NCBI RefSeq assembly: GCF_001046895.1
Contig: NZ_CAQI01000035.1
Span: 1 to 64,000, forward strand
Source: Pseudarthrobacter siccitolerans
GTDB taxonomy: Bacteria > Actinomycetota > Actinomycetes > Actinomycetales > Micrococcaceae
Direction of reading: 5' to 3'
Length of the DNA stretch: 64,000 bases
Shown: positions 52,009 through 61,264 of the stretch, in pieces
Position numbering within the stretch: the first letter of the stretch is position 1
Layout: the number at the start of each line of letters is the position of its first letter
Made by a program: the position numbers and the translations under genes
The notes under the pieces: generated by a model
The model's input: the letters and a program-made list of their open reading frames with translations, nothing else
What the model was told of the DNA's origin: nothing
Database searches by the model: none

Positions 52009-53049
52009 CTAGAGGACTGGGCGGGCGATCGTGGCGCCGTAGGCGTCCACGGGGCCAAGGGTGTAGCCGTCCGCGAGGGAAACGTATTTGATGAATTTGC
52101 CGATGATGCCCCGGCACTCACCCTTGCACTCTGTCGCGGTGGTGACGCCCGTCGTCGTCGATTTTTCGGCTTGGTATTCGTACGGCAAGCCTGTGCCGCC
52201 ACTGAATTTCCAGCCGGTGACTTCGAACGCCGCAAAGGACACCAGTCCGTAGATGGCGCCGGAGCCGGTACCGGTGACTTTGTTGAATACCGGCAGCAGG
52301 ACGACGATTTTTCTTCCTGCCGCCATTTCGCTGGCCCAGCGGTTGAGCTCGGTTGAACAGTTGCCGGGCGCGTTGTTGCCCGGGTCGCTGCCGCCTTCGC
52401 TCACCGCGAGATCGATGGTGCCGCCGCACTTTCCAGCGTCCTGAACGAGCCATCCGAACCCGCCCTGGACGGCTGCGCCCGAGGGGCCGTAATTGCAGTC
52501 TGCGTTCTGGTTATTGCCGTGTTCTTGGAGGAGTTGTAGCGAACCGCCGATGTTGTCCTTGACTTGGCAGATGGAGAATGCCAGGGGAAAGGCAGTTCGG
52601 CCGGCCTTGGGACTTCCCCAGATTGCGGAGGCGCGGGCTCCCACTTCCTTGCTTGGGATACCCAGGACATCGGCGAAGAAGAGGGAGACAGAGTTGTCTG
52701 CTCCGCCGGTTTCCTTCGCGGAAGTAGTGACGCTGACCGTTCTGGCGGTCTTGTCCAGCTCGATGTTGTAGACCTTGCTCATGCCGTCCAGGGCGTTCTG
52801 GTTGGCGAGGCTGCCGGCGAGGGTTGACGTCTTAGAGCAGTCGGCGTCTGCTGCATCTTTGGCGCACTTCTGGGCCAAGGCGATTGCTGACGCGTCAGCA
52901 CCGTTCTGCAGCTGGGCTCGTTCCGAGTAGATGACCCCGACGTCGACGGCGATCGCCGTGAAGCCGAGGAGGCTTACGAGGAGGATGGCCACGATGACGG
53001 AGATGGCTCCGCGTTCATTGGTCTTCTGGTGTTTGTCTAGCCGCCGCAC
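52009..53049 (-). CDS. TadG-related pilus protein, locus 1
   Basis: A 346-residue secreted/membrane protein with an N-terminal TadG-like segment: NERGAISVIVAILLVSLLGF, then AVDVGVIYSERAQLQNGADA, the typical Flp-pseudopilin helix. The rest is a large extracellular domain without a recognised fold, containing several cysteines (for example CAKDAADADC, CKGEC). In Tad systems TadG-like proteins contribute to adhesion or pilus anchoring. The GTG start overlaps the end of tadE by 13 nt. A paralogue with the same layout is at 59234. Confidence 0.8.
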   Translation of the reverse strand: MRRLDKHQKTNERGAISVIVAILLVSLLGFTAIAVDVGVIYSERAQLQNGADASAIALAQKCAKDAADADCSKTSTLAGSLANQNALDGMSKVYNIELDKTARTVSVTTSAKETGGADNSVSLFFADVLGIPSKEVGARASAIWGSPKAGRTAFPLAFSICQVKDNIGGSLQLLQEHGNNQNADCNYGPSGAAVQGGFGWLVQDAGKCGGTIDLAVSEGGSDPGNNAPGNCSTELNRWASEMAAGRKIVVLLPVFNKVTGTGSGAIYGLVSFAAFEVTGWKFSGGTGLPYEYQAEKSTTTGVTTATECKGECRGIIGKFIKYVSLADGYTLGPVDAYGATIARPVL

Positions 53050-53411
53050 AGCATGACCCCCTTGCCGGTCATAGGGAACGGTCCCGCGATGCCGGTGATG
53101 GTGGACAAGTTGTACTTGATAGTCAATGTGACCTGGTCGCCCGTGCTGCAGGCGTTGGTGCTGAGGGTGATGTCCGAGGTAGGGATCGTGGTGCTCACCG
53201 AAGTGGCTGCGTTCTGTGCCGCGGTTTTGGCGCCAGCTGGGTCGTTGCCTATGGCCATGACGCGAACGCCATCACGTGCTGCGTTTGTGAGCGTGATCTG
53301 GGCGTTGTAGGCACGACCGAATTCGATGGTGCCCAGGACAAGCATTAAGAGGAGGGGCAGCAGGATCGCGAATTCGACGGCGGCTGCACCGCGCTCCGAT
53401 TCGTGTGACAC
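53037..53411 (-). CDS. tadE: TadE-family minor pilin/pseudopilin, locus 1
   Basis: A 124-residue TadE-like protein. The prepilin-like motif ERG/AAAVEF has Glu at +5 of the mature chain, followed by the hydrophobic helix AILLPLLLMLVLGTIEFGRA and the usual TLTNAARDGVR. It should be cleaved by the prepilin peptidase. The start GTG 53411 is chosen because AGGAGG is 8 nt upstream; longer frames to 53741 are antisense to flp and unsupported. It overlaps the TadG-like gene start. Confidence 0.85.
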   Translation of the reverse strand: MSHESERGAAAVEFAILLPLLLMLVLGTIEFGRAYNAQITLTNAARDGVRVMAIGNDPAGAKTAAQNAATSVSTTIPTSDITLSTNACSTGDQVTLTIKYNLSTITGIAGPFPMTGKGVMLCGG

Positions 53412-53511
53412 CTGCTGCACCTCCTCTCCATGTCTCGTTATTGCCCCTGCTGTTCGAGGCGGGGCGGTTCCGATATGGGGTCCGGAACCGGCTATTGGCG
53501 AACGCCGCAGG

Positions 53512-53703
53512 CTAGAGCTGGTTGTTGACGGAGTCGAAGAGACCGTCCAGCTTGGTGCCCAGCAGGTTGACAGCCACGATGATGACGACGGCAATGAGGC
53601 CAACCATGATGCCGTACTCAACCGCGGTTGCGCCCTTTTCGTTCTGAAGGCGGGTCTTGAGGCTGAAACCGAGGGTCTGAAGGGTAGCGATAAGGGAAAG
53701 CAT
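53512..53703 (-). CDS. flp: Flp pilin, locus 1
   Basis: A 63-residue Flp-type prepilin: leader 1-24 ending NEKG, cleavage before A25, mature start ATAVEYG with E29 at +5 and the hydrophobic helix IMVGLIAVVIIVAVNLLG. The C-terminus is KLDGLFDSVNNQL. It is the main structural subunit of the fibre. Ribosome site CAGGAG lies a few bases upstream of the ATG. It heads the first Tad operon on the minus strand. Confidence 0.93.
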   Translation of the reverse strand: MLSLIATLQTLGFSLKTRLQNEKGATAVEYGIMVGLIAVVIIVAVNLLGTKLDGLFDSVNNQL

Positions 53704-53891
53704 TTTGTACTCCTGAGCGAGTCGGATGGCTGGCCCTGCACCAGCTCTAAAACGAAGGTAGCAACGGTTTATGGCCTCATTTCCGGATCTTGGGACATCC
53801 TGCGCGAAGGCTTTCCAGGCTGTACTTTTCTTGCGCTTTTGCTTGGTTACCCCTGCGCTATTGCTGGGACTTTAATGCGGGGGCACGCCAG

Positions 53892-53926
53892 AGGACCCCC
53901 TCGGTTCTGGGTGCCGAGGGGGTCCT
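53892..53926 (-). terminator. Hairpin after the second Tad operon
   Basis: AGGACCCCCTCGG (53892-53904) pairs perfectly with CCGAGGGGGTCCT (53914-53926). It lies 40 nt downstream of the tadC2 stop on the minus strand, before flp1. No U-tract follows, so efficiency is uncertain. Confidence 0.5.
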
Positions 53927-53965
53927 GTCTTCGGGCGCCGATTGGCGCGGGGGTGGGGTGGCGGT

Positions 53966-54844
53966 CTAGGTAAATGCCTCGACGATCTTGATGGCTGCAG
54001 GCCCCAGGAGAACGATGAACAGGACCGGGAAGATGCAGAGCAGGAGCGGGAAAAGCACCTTCACAGGCAACTTCATCGCTTTCTCTTCGGCCCGCTGACG
54101 TCGCTTCACCCTGGCCTGTTTGGCTTGGGTGCGAAGAACCTTAGCAATGCCAATACCGTATTTGTCTGCCTGCACCACTGCCCGAACGAAGCTCCGCAGG
54201 TCTTGGACAGATGAGCGGTCCGCCAACGCCTGGTACGCCTCCTGTCGTGGCCGCCCTACCTGAATATCCTGGAGCGTGCGCATGAGTTCCTGCGCGAGTG
54301 CCCCGCCGCCATAACCTCCGGCTCGGGCCATGGCAGCTTCGAACCCGAGACCGGCTTCCACCGAGATGAGCAGCTGGTCAAGCGTGTTCGGCAGCTCAAG
54401 CTCAATTTCCTGCTGACGTTTGATGCCCTTGTTGTAAACCAACAGGTCGGGGACGAAGTAGAGGAGAACTGTCAGGAAGAGCCCCAGCGCGATCACCTGT
54501 GCGGACGGGGAATTTGCGAACATCAGCAATCCGAGAACTGCGCCTGCAAGTGCGAGCAGCGGTTTACCGACAATTAGCCTGTCCAAGGGCAAGGATGCGG
54601 GTCTTCCTGCTAGTGACAGCCAGCGGTCCAACTTTGCTTCATAACCTGTCGGAGTGAGGCGCCTCGACAGGTCCAGCAGCGCAGGTGGTCGTTGTATCGC
54701 CAGGCCGCCCTCCTGCGTGAAGCCCTGGGTCAGGTTTGTTTGGACGGCAATTGCTGCCTTGCGGTCCGTCGTTGCCAGGCCCCAGACGAGGTAGGCGAGT
54801 GGAAAGACGATGAGTGAAATGAAAACCCATGCCAAAGGTGTCAC
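53966..54844 (-). CDS. tadC: Tad pilus platform protein TadC, locus 2
   Basis: A paralogue of the locus-1 TadC, 292 residues, GspF family. The F domain contains ELPNTLDQLLISVEAGLGFEA and LQDIQVGRPRQEAYQALADR, and the C-terminus is MKLPVKVLFPLLLCIFPVLF. The similarity to locus 1 is clear across the whole protein but strongest in the cytoplasmic domain. GTG start. Last gene of the second operon. Confidence 0.9.
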   Translation of the reverse strand: MTPLAWVFISLIVFPLAYLVWGLATTDRKAAIAVQTNLTQGFTQEGGLAIQRPPALLDLSRRLTPTGYEAKLDRWLSLAGRPASLPLDRLIVGKPLLALAGAVLGLLMFANSPSAQVIALGLFLTVLLYFVPDLLVYNKGIKRQQEIELELPNTLDQLLISVEAGLGFEAAMARAGGYGGGALAQELMRTLQDIQVGRPRQEAYQALADRSSVQDLRSFVRAVVQADKYGIGIAKVLRTQAKQARVKRRQRAEEKAMKLPVKVLFPLLLCIFPVLFIVLLGPAAIKIVEAFT

Positions 54845-54853
54845 GGTGTCCCC

Positions 54854-55795
54854 CTAGAACTTGATCTTCACGACGCGGCTCATCCAGAAGCCGCCCACGG
54901 TGAACATGGCTACTGCCGCCACGAGCATCAGCAAGCCGAGCGGTTTCTCGACGAAGACATTGAGGTAACCGGGATTGATAAGGGCGAGGATAAAGGCGAC
55001 GCCCACCGGCATAGCCATCAATACGTAGGCGGACATCTTTCCCTCGGCGCTGAGGGACCTGATCTGGCCCTTGATTTCGCTCCGCTCACGTATGGTTCCC
55101 GCGACCTGCTCAAGAACTTCTGCTAAATCACCGCCGACTTCGCGATTAATCTGAATTGCCTGTGAGATCCACCGGAAGTCCTCGCTGTCCATGCGTTCGG
55201 CGACGTCGTCAAAGGCCGCTCGTGCGTCCTTGCCGATCCGGGTTTCATTGACGATGCGGAGGAGTTCCTCCGAAGTGGGGGCATCTGCTTCCTGTGCCGC
55301 AGCTTCAACCGACCGGAGAACACTGTGCCCAACTCTCAGCCCACCAATCAGCATCTGAATGGTGTCCGTCAGCTGTTCCTCAAACTTGGCGCGGCGCTTG
55401 TCCCTGAGAATGATGAGGACGACCTTGGCGAGAAATGGTGTCGCAGCTCCGGCCAACAGGCCTAACAGGGGATGGGTGAGCAGCGCGGTAAAAGCCCCGA
55501 TCAGGACGGATGCGATCGCTACACCAACTGTGAAGTCTGCTGGGGCCACTTTGACTCCTGCATTGTAAAGCACTTCACGGTTATAGGGACCCCCGGACTC
55601 ACCGATGACATTCTCCACCACGTTGACGGCCGTCTGCGAGACCCGCGCTACTGCTGACTTGTCTTGCTGCGTCCCGATTCGCCTCCGTTCCAGAGGTATC
55701 GATCCGAATTTGGGTTTGAAGACAACGAAAATTACCAAAATAATGGCGGACAGGCACAGCGCCACGGCTAGGACGAAGACCATGGGGGATTCCAC
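54854..55795 (-). CDS. tadB: Tad pilus platform protein TadB, locus 2
   Basis: A 313-residue GspF-family platform protein. FEEQLTDTIQMLIGGLRVGH, ISQAIQINREVGGDLAEVLE and REPSEIKGQIRSLSAEGKM-like sequence match the locus-1 copy. The N-terminus has a membrane helix (residues 4-22). GTG 55795 lies 2 nt after the cpaF stop; ATG 55783 is an alternative four codons in. Confidence 0.89.
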   Translation of the reverse strand: MESPMVFVLAVALCLSAIILVIFVVFKPKFGSIPLERRRIGTQQDKSAVARVSQTAVNVVENVIGESGGPYNREVLYNAGVKVAPADFTVGVAIASVLIGAFTALLTHPLLGLLAGAATPFLAKVVLIILRDKRRAKFEEQLTDTIQMLIGGLRVGHSVLRSVEAAAQEADAPTSEELLRIVNETRIGKDARAAFDDVAERMDSEDFRWISQAIQINREVGGDLAEVLEQVAGTIRERSEIKGQIRSLSAEGKMSAYVLMAMPVGVAFILALINPGYLNVFVEKPLGLLMLVAAVAMFTVGGFWMSRVVKIKF

Positions 55796-55797
55796 GG

Positions 55798-57261
55798 CTA
55801 CCGCCTTCCCACTGGCGCTACTCCTGCACCGAAGACTGCCGGCGACACAGAGATGCCAAGTTCGGCGAACCGATCCAGAAAACGGGGTCGAATGCCGGTG
55901 GCTACGGGCTTGCCCAAGAACCGTCCTTGAGCATCCATACCTGCCGCGTAGTCGAAGAGGAAGGCGTCCTGCAGGGTGACGATCTCACCTTCCATGCCTT
56001 GGACTTCTGTCACGTGCGTAACGCGCCGGCTGCCGTCGCGGAGGCGGGTCACCTGGATGATGAGGTCCACTGCGGACGAGACTTGTTCCCGAATTGCCCG
56101 CAGCGGAAGGTCCATGCCAGCCATCAGAACCAGGGTTTCCAACCGGGCCACGGCGTCCCGCGGGGAGTTTGCGTGGACAGTGGACAAGGAACCGTCGTGG
56201 CCTGTGTTCATTGCCTGCAGCATGTCAAGGGATTCACCGCTTCGCACCTCGCCCACAATGATCCGGTCAGGCCTCATCCGAAGGGAATTGCGGACAAGCT
56301 CACGAATGGTCACTGCGCCCTTGCCTTCGATGTTGGGTGGCCGGCTTTCCAAGCGGACAACATGCTCCTGCTGAAGTTGCAACTCGACCGCATCCTCAAT
56401 GGTGACGATGCGGTCGTCCGGGGGAATGAAGGAGGAGAGGACGTTGAGCAGTGTTGTCTTGCCGGTACCGGTGCCACCCGAAACGATGATGTTCAACCGG
56501 GCCCGGACGCAGGCGCTCAGCAATTCCGCCATCTCGGGAGTCAGTGATCCCCAGTCAATGAGGTTCTGCACAGTCAAGGGCACGTGACTGAATTTGCGGA
56601 TCGTCAGTGACGGCCCGTTGACTGCCAGCGGCGGAATGATGGCGTTGACCCTGGAACCGTCCTCCAGACGCGCATCTACAAGTGGGGAGGACTCGTCGAT
56701 CCGGCGGCCAACCTTGGATACTATGCGTTCGATAACCGTCCGGAGGTGTTCATCGGAGCTGAACCGTGTCCCAGTCAGGGTCAAACGTCCGTGGCGTTCG
56801 ATGTAAATCTGATCAAAGCGGTTGACCATGATTTCCGTAACTGATGGGTCCTCCAACAACCGCTGCAGCGGGCCGTACCCCATCACTTCATCCGCTATTT
56901 CGCGAATCAGCCTGCGACGTTCCTCAGGGGACAGCGGAACCTGTTCCTGGTCAATGACAGTAGACAATTCCTCGACAGCAGAGGCGCGAAGAGCCTCTTC
57001 TGAAGAAGTAGTGTCACCAAACCGGGTGCCCATCCGTTCGAAGAGGGCTTGGGCGGCCCTCTGTTTCAGGTTGGCTAGAGCGTCTACAGCGGGGGCCGAC
57101 GTGGGACTCGCCGTCGCCGCCCCTGGCATGGACAGGAGTGATGGCGTCGACACCGGAACCGGGGTTGCCGGCTCAGACGCCGACGCCGGAAGCGGGGCAT
57201 TTTGACCCGGGAGTGCAGGCGAGCCGCCGCTGGTCCTGGAGAGCCGGTCTGAAAGTTTCAT
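55798..57261 (-). CDS. cpaF: Tad pilus motor ATPase CpaF/TadA, locus 2
   Basis: A 487-residue motor ATPase with Walker [23 protein letters not shown] and [22 protein letters not shown]. The catalytic domain is nearly identical to the locus-1 copy, while the first 70 Pro/Ala/Ser-rich residues have diverged. ATG 57261 overlaps the end of cpaE by 4 nt (ATGA). Keeping two such similar motors suggests either recent duplication or selection for interchangeability. Confidence 0.94.
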   Translation of the reverse strand: MKLSDRLSRTSGGSPALPGQNAPLPASASEPATPVPVSTPSLLSMPGAATASPTSAPAVDALANLKQRAAQALFERMGTRFGDTTSSEEALRASAVEELSTVIDQEQVPLSPEERRRLIREIADEVMGYGPLQRLLEDPSVTEIMVNRFDQIYIERHGRLTLTGTRFSSDEHLRTVIERIVSKVGRRIDESSPLVDARLEDGSRVNAIIPPLAVNGPSLTIRKFSHVPLTVQNLIDWGSLTPEMAELLSACVRARLNIIVSGGTGTGKTTLLNVLSSFIPPDDRIVTIEDAVELQLQQEHVVRLESRPPNIEGKGAVTIRELVRNSLRMRPDRIIVGEVRSGESLDMLQAMNTGHDGSLSTVHANSPRDAVARLETLVLMAGMDLPLRAIREQVSSAVDLIIQVTRLRDGSRRVTHVTEVQGMEGEIVTLQDAFLFDYAAGMDAQGRFLGKPVATGIRPRFLDRFAELGISVSPAVFGAGVAPVGRR

Positions 57262-58457
57262 GAGACAACCACCCTTCGGTGAAGCTTGGTCTGCGGGGAG
57301 GCCACCCATTGCGGATCAAAGCGCTCCACGAGCTTTTTGAGTCCCTTGGACGCGGAGTCCCTGGCATTGCTCTGCAAGATGGGTATTCCCCGATTTGTTG
57401 AATAGGGAAGCGTCTTGGACCGCGGAACGACCGTGTCCACGGGGACTCCGATTGTTGCCTCAACATCCTGGACTGAAATTCCGCTCTTGCGGTCGGCGAA
57501 ATTCAAGACGGTGTGTCGGCCTTGGGGCAGAAGCTGGAGCTCCCGGAGCACTGCAAAGCACTTATGCAGTCCTCGAATACTCGGGACGTCCATGCCGCAA
57601 ACCCAGACGCCGTCAGTTGCCTGTTCCAGGGTCGCGAGCACATGCTCGCCCAGGCCTGGTGCGGTGTCGACCACTACATACTTGAACTCGCTTGCCAGCT
57701 GATTGATGAGCCTGCTGACATGTTCTGCAGTTATGGAATCGGACTCGGCTGGCGTCTTTGGTCCGCAGAGCGCGTAGATCCCTGCCGGATGAACGGTAAG
57801 AAAGGCCTTGAGCACCATCGAGTCCTGCGACGCTGCCCCGTGGACTGCCTCGGTAATCGAATGTTCCGGCTCAAGAAGCAGCCCGGACGCAACATCTCCG
57901 AACTGCAGGTCAAGGTCGACAATCACCACACTCATGGGCGCAACTTTGCCGAGGCCGATTGCCAGGTTTGTGGCAACAGTAGTCTTGCCGACACCTCCTT
58001 TGGGCGACATGACCGCAATGACCCTTCCGCGATCCTGATGTCCTTCCGCCGCAGGAGCCATGCCGCGACGGCGGCTTGCGGAAGCCAAGCACGCCCGTTC
58101 GAGCAGTACCCGCAGCTCACTCGAGCCGATTTCCGATGTAACCACGTCCCGAATACCGGAGTGCATCGCGCGCAACACCAATTCAGGATTGGGCTCTGCA
58201 ATGAGGAGGAGGCTGATCTCCGGGTACTGCAAGTCGAAGACGGTAGCAAGCTTGAGGGCCTCATCTGGTGCAACTCCTGGACCCAGAATGAGAACTTCCG
58301 GCGGGGCGCCGTTGAGCTGCTTGAAGACATCGTCAGGTCCACCTGCCAGCACTTCGGGTGAGAGGGTCTGCAGTTCCCCGTGGAGGGCGCCGGTGATGGC
58401 CTGGCGAATGCGTCCTTCGAAGTCCCTTACAGCTGTAATGGCTACGAAGCGGCTCAT
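57258..58457 (-). CDS. cpaE: Tad pilus localisation ATPase CpaE/TadZ, locus 2
   Basis: A 399-residue CpaE paralogue. The N-terminal receiver-like domain is followed by [20 protein letters not shown] and [20 protein letters not shown]. The deviant Walker A lysine pair is conserved. The basic C-terminus KLHRRVVVS matches locus 1. ATG 58457 overlaps the cpaB stop (TGATG). A longer frame to 58529 is not supported. Confidence 0.93.
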   Translation of the reverse strand: MSRFVAITAVRDFEGRIRQAITGALHGELQTLSPEVLAGGPDDVFKQLNGAPPEVLILGPGVAPDEALKLATVFDLQYPEISLLLIAEPNPELVLRAMHSGIRDVVTSEIGSSELRVLLERACLASASRRRGMAPAAEGHQDRGRVIAVMSPKGGVGKTTVATNLAIGLGKVAPMSVVIVDLDLQFGDVASGLLLEPEHSITEAVHGAASQDSMVLKAFLTVHPAGIYALCGPKTPAESDSITAEHVSRLINQLASEFKYVVVDTAPGLGEHVLATLEQATDGVWVCGMDVPSIRGLHKCFAVLRELQLLPQGRHTVLNFADRKSGISVQDVEATIGVPVDTVVPRSKTLPYSTNRGIPILQSNARDSASKGLKKLVERFDPQWVASPQTKLHRRVVVS

Positions 58458-59182
58458 CAGTACAGCCCTCCATAAGTAGTTACAGGAGGCGTGCTCTTCA
58501 CCGTGGTATCCGTCTGCTTGGCCAGCCACAGCTTTCCGAACTCCGCAGTGAAGATGAGTTTTGACGCGTCGGCGTCGCTTCGCGCGAAGGTGATGAAAGC
58601 GGAACCGTTGGGCATTTCAACCGCTGGCTCGGATGAACCTGAACTTGTGTTGTTCGTTGACGCAGAAGGTGCCTTTTGTACGGCCGTGATGAGGACATCA
58701 TGGAAAAGTAATCCCGTTTGCCCGTCCTCCTTATCGAATGAAGAGTAAATCGTCACGGTGTCTCCAGCTTCAAGCCGGCCGCCCAGGATGCGTTCAGGTG
58801 ACAGCAGAAGGGTGATCTCCTCGAGTCCGTCCGGGACTGGCACGGTGCCGGGAGCCAGGTCGCGGGGATCTACCAAGCGAGCGGCGAGCAGTTGTTCTCC
58901 GGGTTCCAGACCGATAGCGGTGACTTTTCCCTCCTGCTGATCGAGCGTAGTGAGGGCTCCGTCCGGGACAGCGGACTTTGGGATCGCCTCGACTCGGACT
59001 TTGCCGGCAAGATCTGCCGATTTGGTTCCCACAGGGACCTGTTCAGTGATGACCAGAACATTCACGGGCTCAAGTCCTGCTTGGGCCCGCGCAGACGCGC
59101 CCTGAACATATACAAATAGGAGAACGGCTCCCACTACTGCCAGCAGTAATGCAGCTAAGCCTCCCAGTAGGCGTGATTTCAC
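58457..59182 (-). CDS. cpaB: Tad pilus assembly protein CpaB/RcpC, locus 2
   Basis: A 241-residue CpaB-like protein with N-terminal anchor (residues 5-24), SAF-type segment (NVLVITEQVPVGTKSADL, PGEQLLAARLVDP) and the RcpC-type domain (LEAGDTVTIYSSFD). GTG 59182 has AAGGAG 8 nt upstream. The C-terminal 60 residues, rich in Ser/Thr/Asn, differ most from locus 1. Confidence 0.88.
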   Translation of the reverse strand: MKSRLLGGLAALLLAVVGAVLLFVYVQGASARAQAGLEPVNVLVITEQVPVGTKSADLAGKVRVEAIPKSAVPDGALTTLDQQEGKVTAIGLEPGEQLLAARLVDPRDLAPGTVPVPDGLEEITLLLSPERILGGRLEAGDTVTIYSSFDKEDGQTGLLFHDVLITAVQKAPSASTNNTSSGSSEPAVEMPNGSAFITFARSDADASKLIFTAEFGKLWLAKQTDTTVKSTPPVTTYGGLY

Positions 59183-59233
59183 TTCAATTTCTCCTTTGAT
59201 GGATGTGTCGATTTGCTGGCAGAGCGCGTTCAG

Positions 59234-60295
59234 CTACTCCGAGAGTGCAACCACGGTTCCCCCGTAGTTGGGCAGCCCGCCAGTTATTGACAGTCCCTCT
59301 TCAAGAGAGACGAAGCGGGTGAAGTAACCCTGTATGCCACGGCAGTTACCGCCAGTGCAGTCCGGGGCGGACGGGTCAAGATCAGTCAGTCCTGGCCCAC
59401 CACCGAACTTGAACCCGGTGACCTGGAAAGCCAGGAATCCGGCTAGGGTAAATTTGGTTTTTTGTCCGTTTTGAACTGCGCTCGTGAAGACAGGAATCAG
59501 GATCGGAGAGTCCTTGATCGTTGACGGCATATCTTGACAGACGTTGGGGAGATCGTTGCCGGGGTTGCTGCCGACTTCGCTATTGGCGATGTTGATGTTT
59601 GTCGAGCAGCCAGTGTCCGTGTCCAGCCAGCCAAATCCGCCGGGTGCGTAGCCGTTTTGCGCCTCGCAACCTGGCACGGTGGGTACGTTTTGGTCATAGC
59701 GGAACAAGATTCGCGCAGGGTTGGGATCTCCGGTGAAAGTACCGGTTGACTGAAGTTCAGCCAACTGGCTGGACGACAGGTACTTTTCGAAGACACACAT
59801 GCTGATGGTCCAGGGCAGAGTCGTCGCTTCCGACGGCGAACCCCAGGACGCTTCCGCTACGGCTGTAATCGCAGCCGTGTCCATACCCATGACTTTTGCG
59901 AAGAACAGTGAGAAGTGGTTGCTGCCGGATCCAGCTTCCCGGGCGTTTGTTTCCACGCGGACCGTGTTGGCGTTGGGCTGCGTAACAGAGAAAACGCCAG
60001 TTGAACCGTCATTGGCGTTAGCGTCCGCCAATCGGTTGGCAGGCGCGGCCATAGCCGTAGTGCAATTCAATCCCTTAGCACAATCGCCTGCAATTGCCAG
60101 GGCCGTTGCATCGGCCCCGTTTTGAACCTGGGCTTTCTCCGCATACATCGCCCCAACGTCCACGGCTATGGCTGCGCATCCAAGTACTGCAACCATAAGC
60201 ACCGCCACGATGATGGCCGCCGCACCGTTTTCCGGATTCTGCTTTTCACTCGAACTTCTGGACTTGAAATGGGCAAATCGTCCTACCCGCCGCAT
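59234..60295 (-). CDS. TadG-related pilus protein, locus 2
   Basis: A 353-residue paralogue of the locus-1 TadG-like protein. The N-terminal PENGAAAIIVAVLMVAVLGC is followed by AVDVGAMYAEKAQVQNGADA. The extracellular part contains cysteines (CTGGNC near the C-terminus, echoing CKGEC in locus 1) and a conserved LSEGL/ADGYT-type ending. ATG 60295 overlaps the end of tadE by 13 nt, the same overlap as in locus 1, so the pair was duplicated as a unit. Confidence 0.8.
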   Translation of the reverse strand: MRRVGRFAHFKSRSSSEKQNPENGAAAIIVAVLMVAVLGCAAIAVDVGAMYAEKAQVQNGADATALAIAGDCAKGLNCTTAMAAPANRLADANANDGSTGVFSVTQPNANTVRVETNAREAGSGSNHFSLFFAKVMGMDTAAITAVAEASWGSPSEATTLPWTISMCVFEKYLSSSQLAELQSTGTFTGDPNPARILFRYDQNVPTVPGCEAQNGYAPGGFGWLDTDTGCSTNINIANSEVGSNPGNDLPNVCQDMPSTIKDSPILIPVFTSAVQNGQKTKFTLAGFLAFQVTGFKFGGGPGLTDLDPSAPDCTGGNCRGIQGYFTRFVSLEEGLSITGGLPNYGGTVVALSE

Positions 60296-60690
60296 CTCAT
60301 TACCCCCACTCCTGTCATAGATAATGGAAAGATGCCGGAAGCGCCGAAGAAGCCGGCATCGAGGAAGCCTGTTAACGAGGGCAAGGCCACCCTGGTCTCG
60401 ACCTGAACGTTGGAAGTTGACGTGCAGCTGCTTGCGTTGTCGGTTACGGTAACGCTCAATCCAGATAGTGATGGCGCTGCTGCGAGGGTGGCTGCCTGGA
60501 CATCAAAGCCGGACTCGCCGTGGTGTATTGCCGCATAACGGGCACCTTCCCGTGCGGCTTGAGTGAGGGACACCTGGACGTTGAGAGCCCTGCCGAACTC
60601 TATAATTCCCAGGAGGATCAGCAGCAGCAGCGGGAGGACAATGGCCATCTCGACCGCTACGGCGCCTCTTTCCTTCCCTTTTTTCTTCAT
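60283..60690 (-). CDS. tadE: TadE-family minor pilin/pseudopilin, locus 2
   Basis: A 135-residue TadE-like protein with a short basic leader (MKKKGKERG), the cleavage motif G9/AVAVEM with Glu at +5, and the helix AIVLPLLLLILLGIIEFGRA followed by SLTQAAREGARYAA. GGGAGAGG precedes the ATG. The C-terminal half contains an extra segment with a single cysteine (ASSCTSTS). Confidence 0.88.
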   Translation of the reverse strand: MKKKGKERGAVAVEMAIVLPLLLLILLGIIEFGRALNVQVSLTQAAREGARYAAIHHGESGFDVQAATLAAAPSLSGLSVTVTDNASSCTSTSNVQVETRVALPSLTGFLDAGFFGASGIFPLSMTGVGVMRCGG

Positions 60691-60777
60691 GACCTCTCCC
60701 AGAGTGTCCCATCGAATTTGAGTATGTTTGCTGGCTGCAGCGGCAGCCCGCCGGCACCGCTGCGGTATGTAGCCCCT

Positions 60778-60967
60778 CTAGAGAGCGGCGGAAACAGAGG
60801 TAAAGAGTCCTGCGTTTGGCGGGCCGAGAATAATGACAGCAGCCGTAACGAGGACTGCGATAAAGGCGGCCAGGATCCCGTACTCGACCATGGTTGCGCC
60901 CTTCTCTTCCGAAGTGATGCGCATGGACGGTGTGAAAAACGGAGGTGAGGGTAGAAATTAGAGCGAT
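60778..60967 (-). pseudogene. Damaged second Flp pilin gene
   Basis: From ATG 60924 a 48-residue frame reads MRITSEEKG then ATMVEYGILAAFIAVLVTAA and ends FTSVSAAL, so the mature pilin region is intact and closely matches the flp gene at 61070. No ribosome site precedes that ATG. Upstream in another frame, 60967-60935 would encode a typical pilin leader (ALISTLTSVF). Joining the two needs one T removed from the TTTTT run at minus 60939-60935, and the leader begins at ATC rather than a start codon. Either a decayed pilin or one translated only from the internal ATG. It sits between flp and tadE of locus 2. Confidence 0.6.
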
Positions 60968-61020
60968 CCCTTTTCGTTCCTAACGAAAGTGGACCCAGAT
61001 GCCGTTCAGAAGGAGTCGGA

Positions 61021-61061
61021 GGGCGAATGGAGTGCGCCTCGTACGCGCCCTCCATTCGCCC
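61021..61061 (-). terminator. Hairpin directly after flp of locus 2
   Basis: GGGCGAATGGAG (61021-61032) pairs perfectly with CTCCATTCGCCC (61050-61061), and a further GCGC/GCGC pair lies inside. On the minus strand it starts 9 nt after the flp stop. It may terminate part of the transcripts or protect the pilin mRNA, raising pilin over the downstream machinery. No U-tract is seen. Confidence 0.55.
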
Positions 61062-61069
61062 CTCCGGAC

Positions 61070-61264
61070 TTAGAGCGCTGCAGACACGCTTGTGAACATG
61101 CCCTCGATCTGCGGGCCCAGGAGAAGGACGGCGCCCATCACGACGACCGCGATGAACGCGACCATGATGCCGTACTCAACCATCGTGGCTCCCTTTTCTT
61201 CCCGAGTGAAACGATCCTTGACGCCGGCGATGAAAGCAGTCATTGAGACCATGAGAGAAGTCAT
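61070..61264 (-). CDS. flp: Flp pilin, locus 2
   Basis: A 64-residue Flp prepilin. The leader (1-25) ends REEKG, cleavage precedes A26, and the mature chain starts ATMVEYG with E30 at +5. The helix is IMVAFIAVVVMGAVLLLG and the C-terminus QIEGMFTSVSAAL. AAGGAAAATACA precedes the ATG. It leads the second Tad operon. Its mature region is closer to the damaged neighbour copy than to the locus-1 pilin. Confidence 0.93.
   Translation of the reverse strand: MTSLMVSMTAFIAGVKDRFTREEKGATMVEYGIMVAFIAVVVMGAVLLLGPQIEGMFTSVSAAL

Noticed and set aside
60687..61055. 122-codon minus frame covering the damaged pilin region
   Set aside because: It is in a different frame from the pilin; the sequence has no pilin, membrane or other family features.
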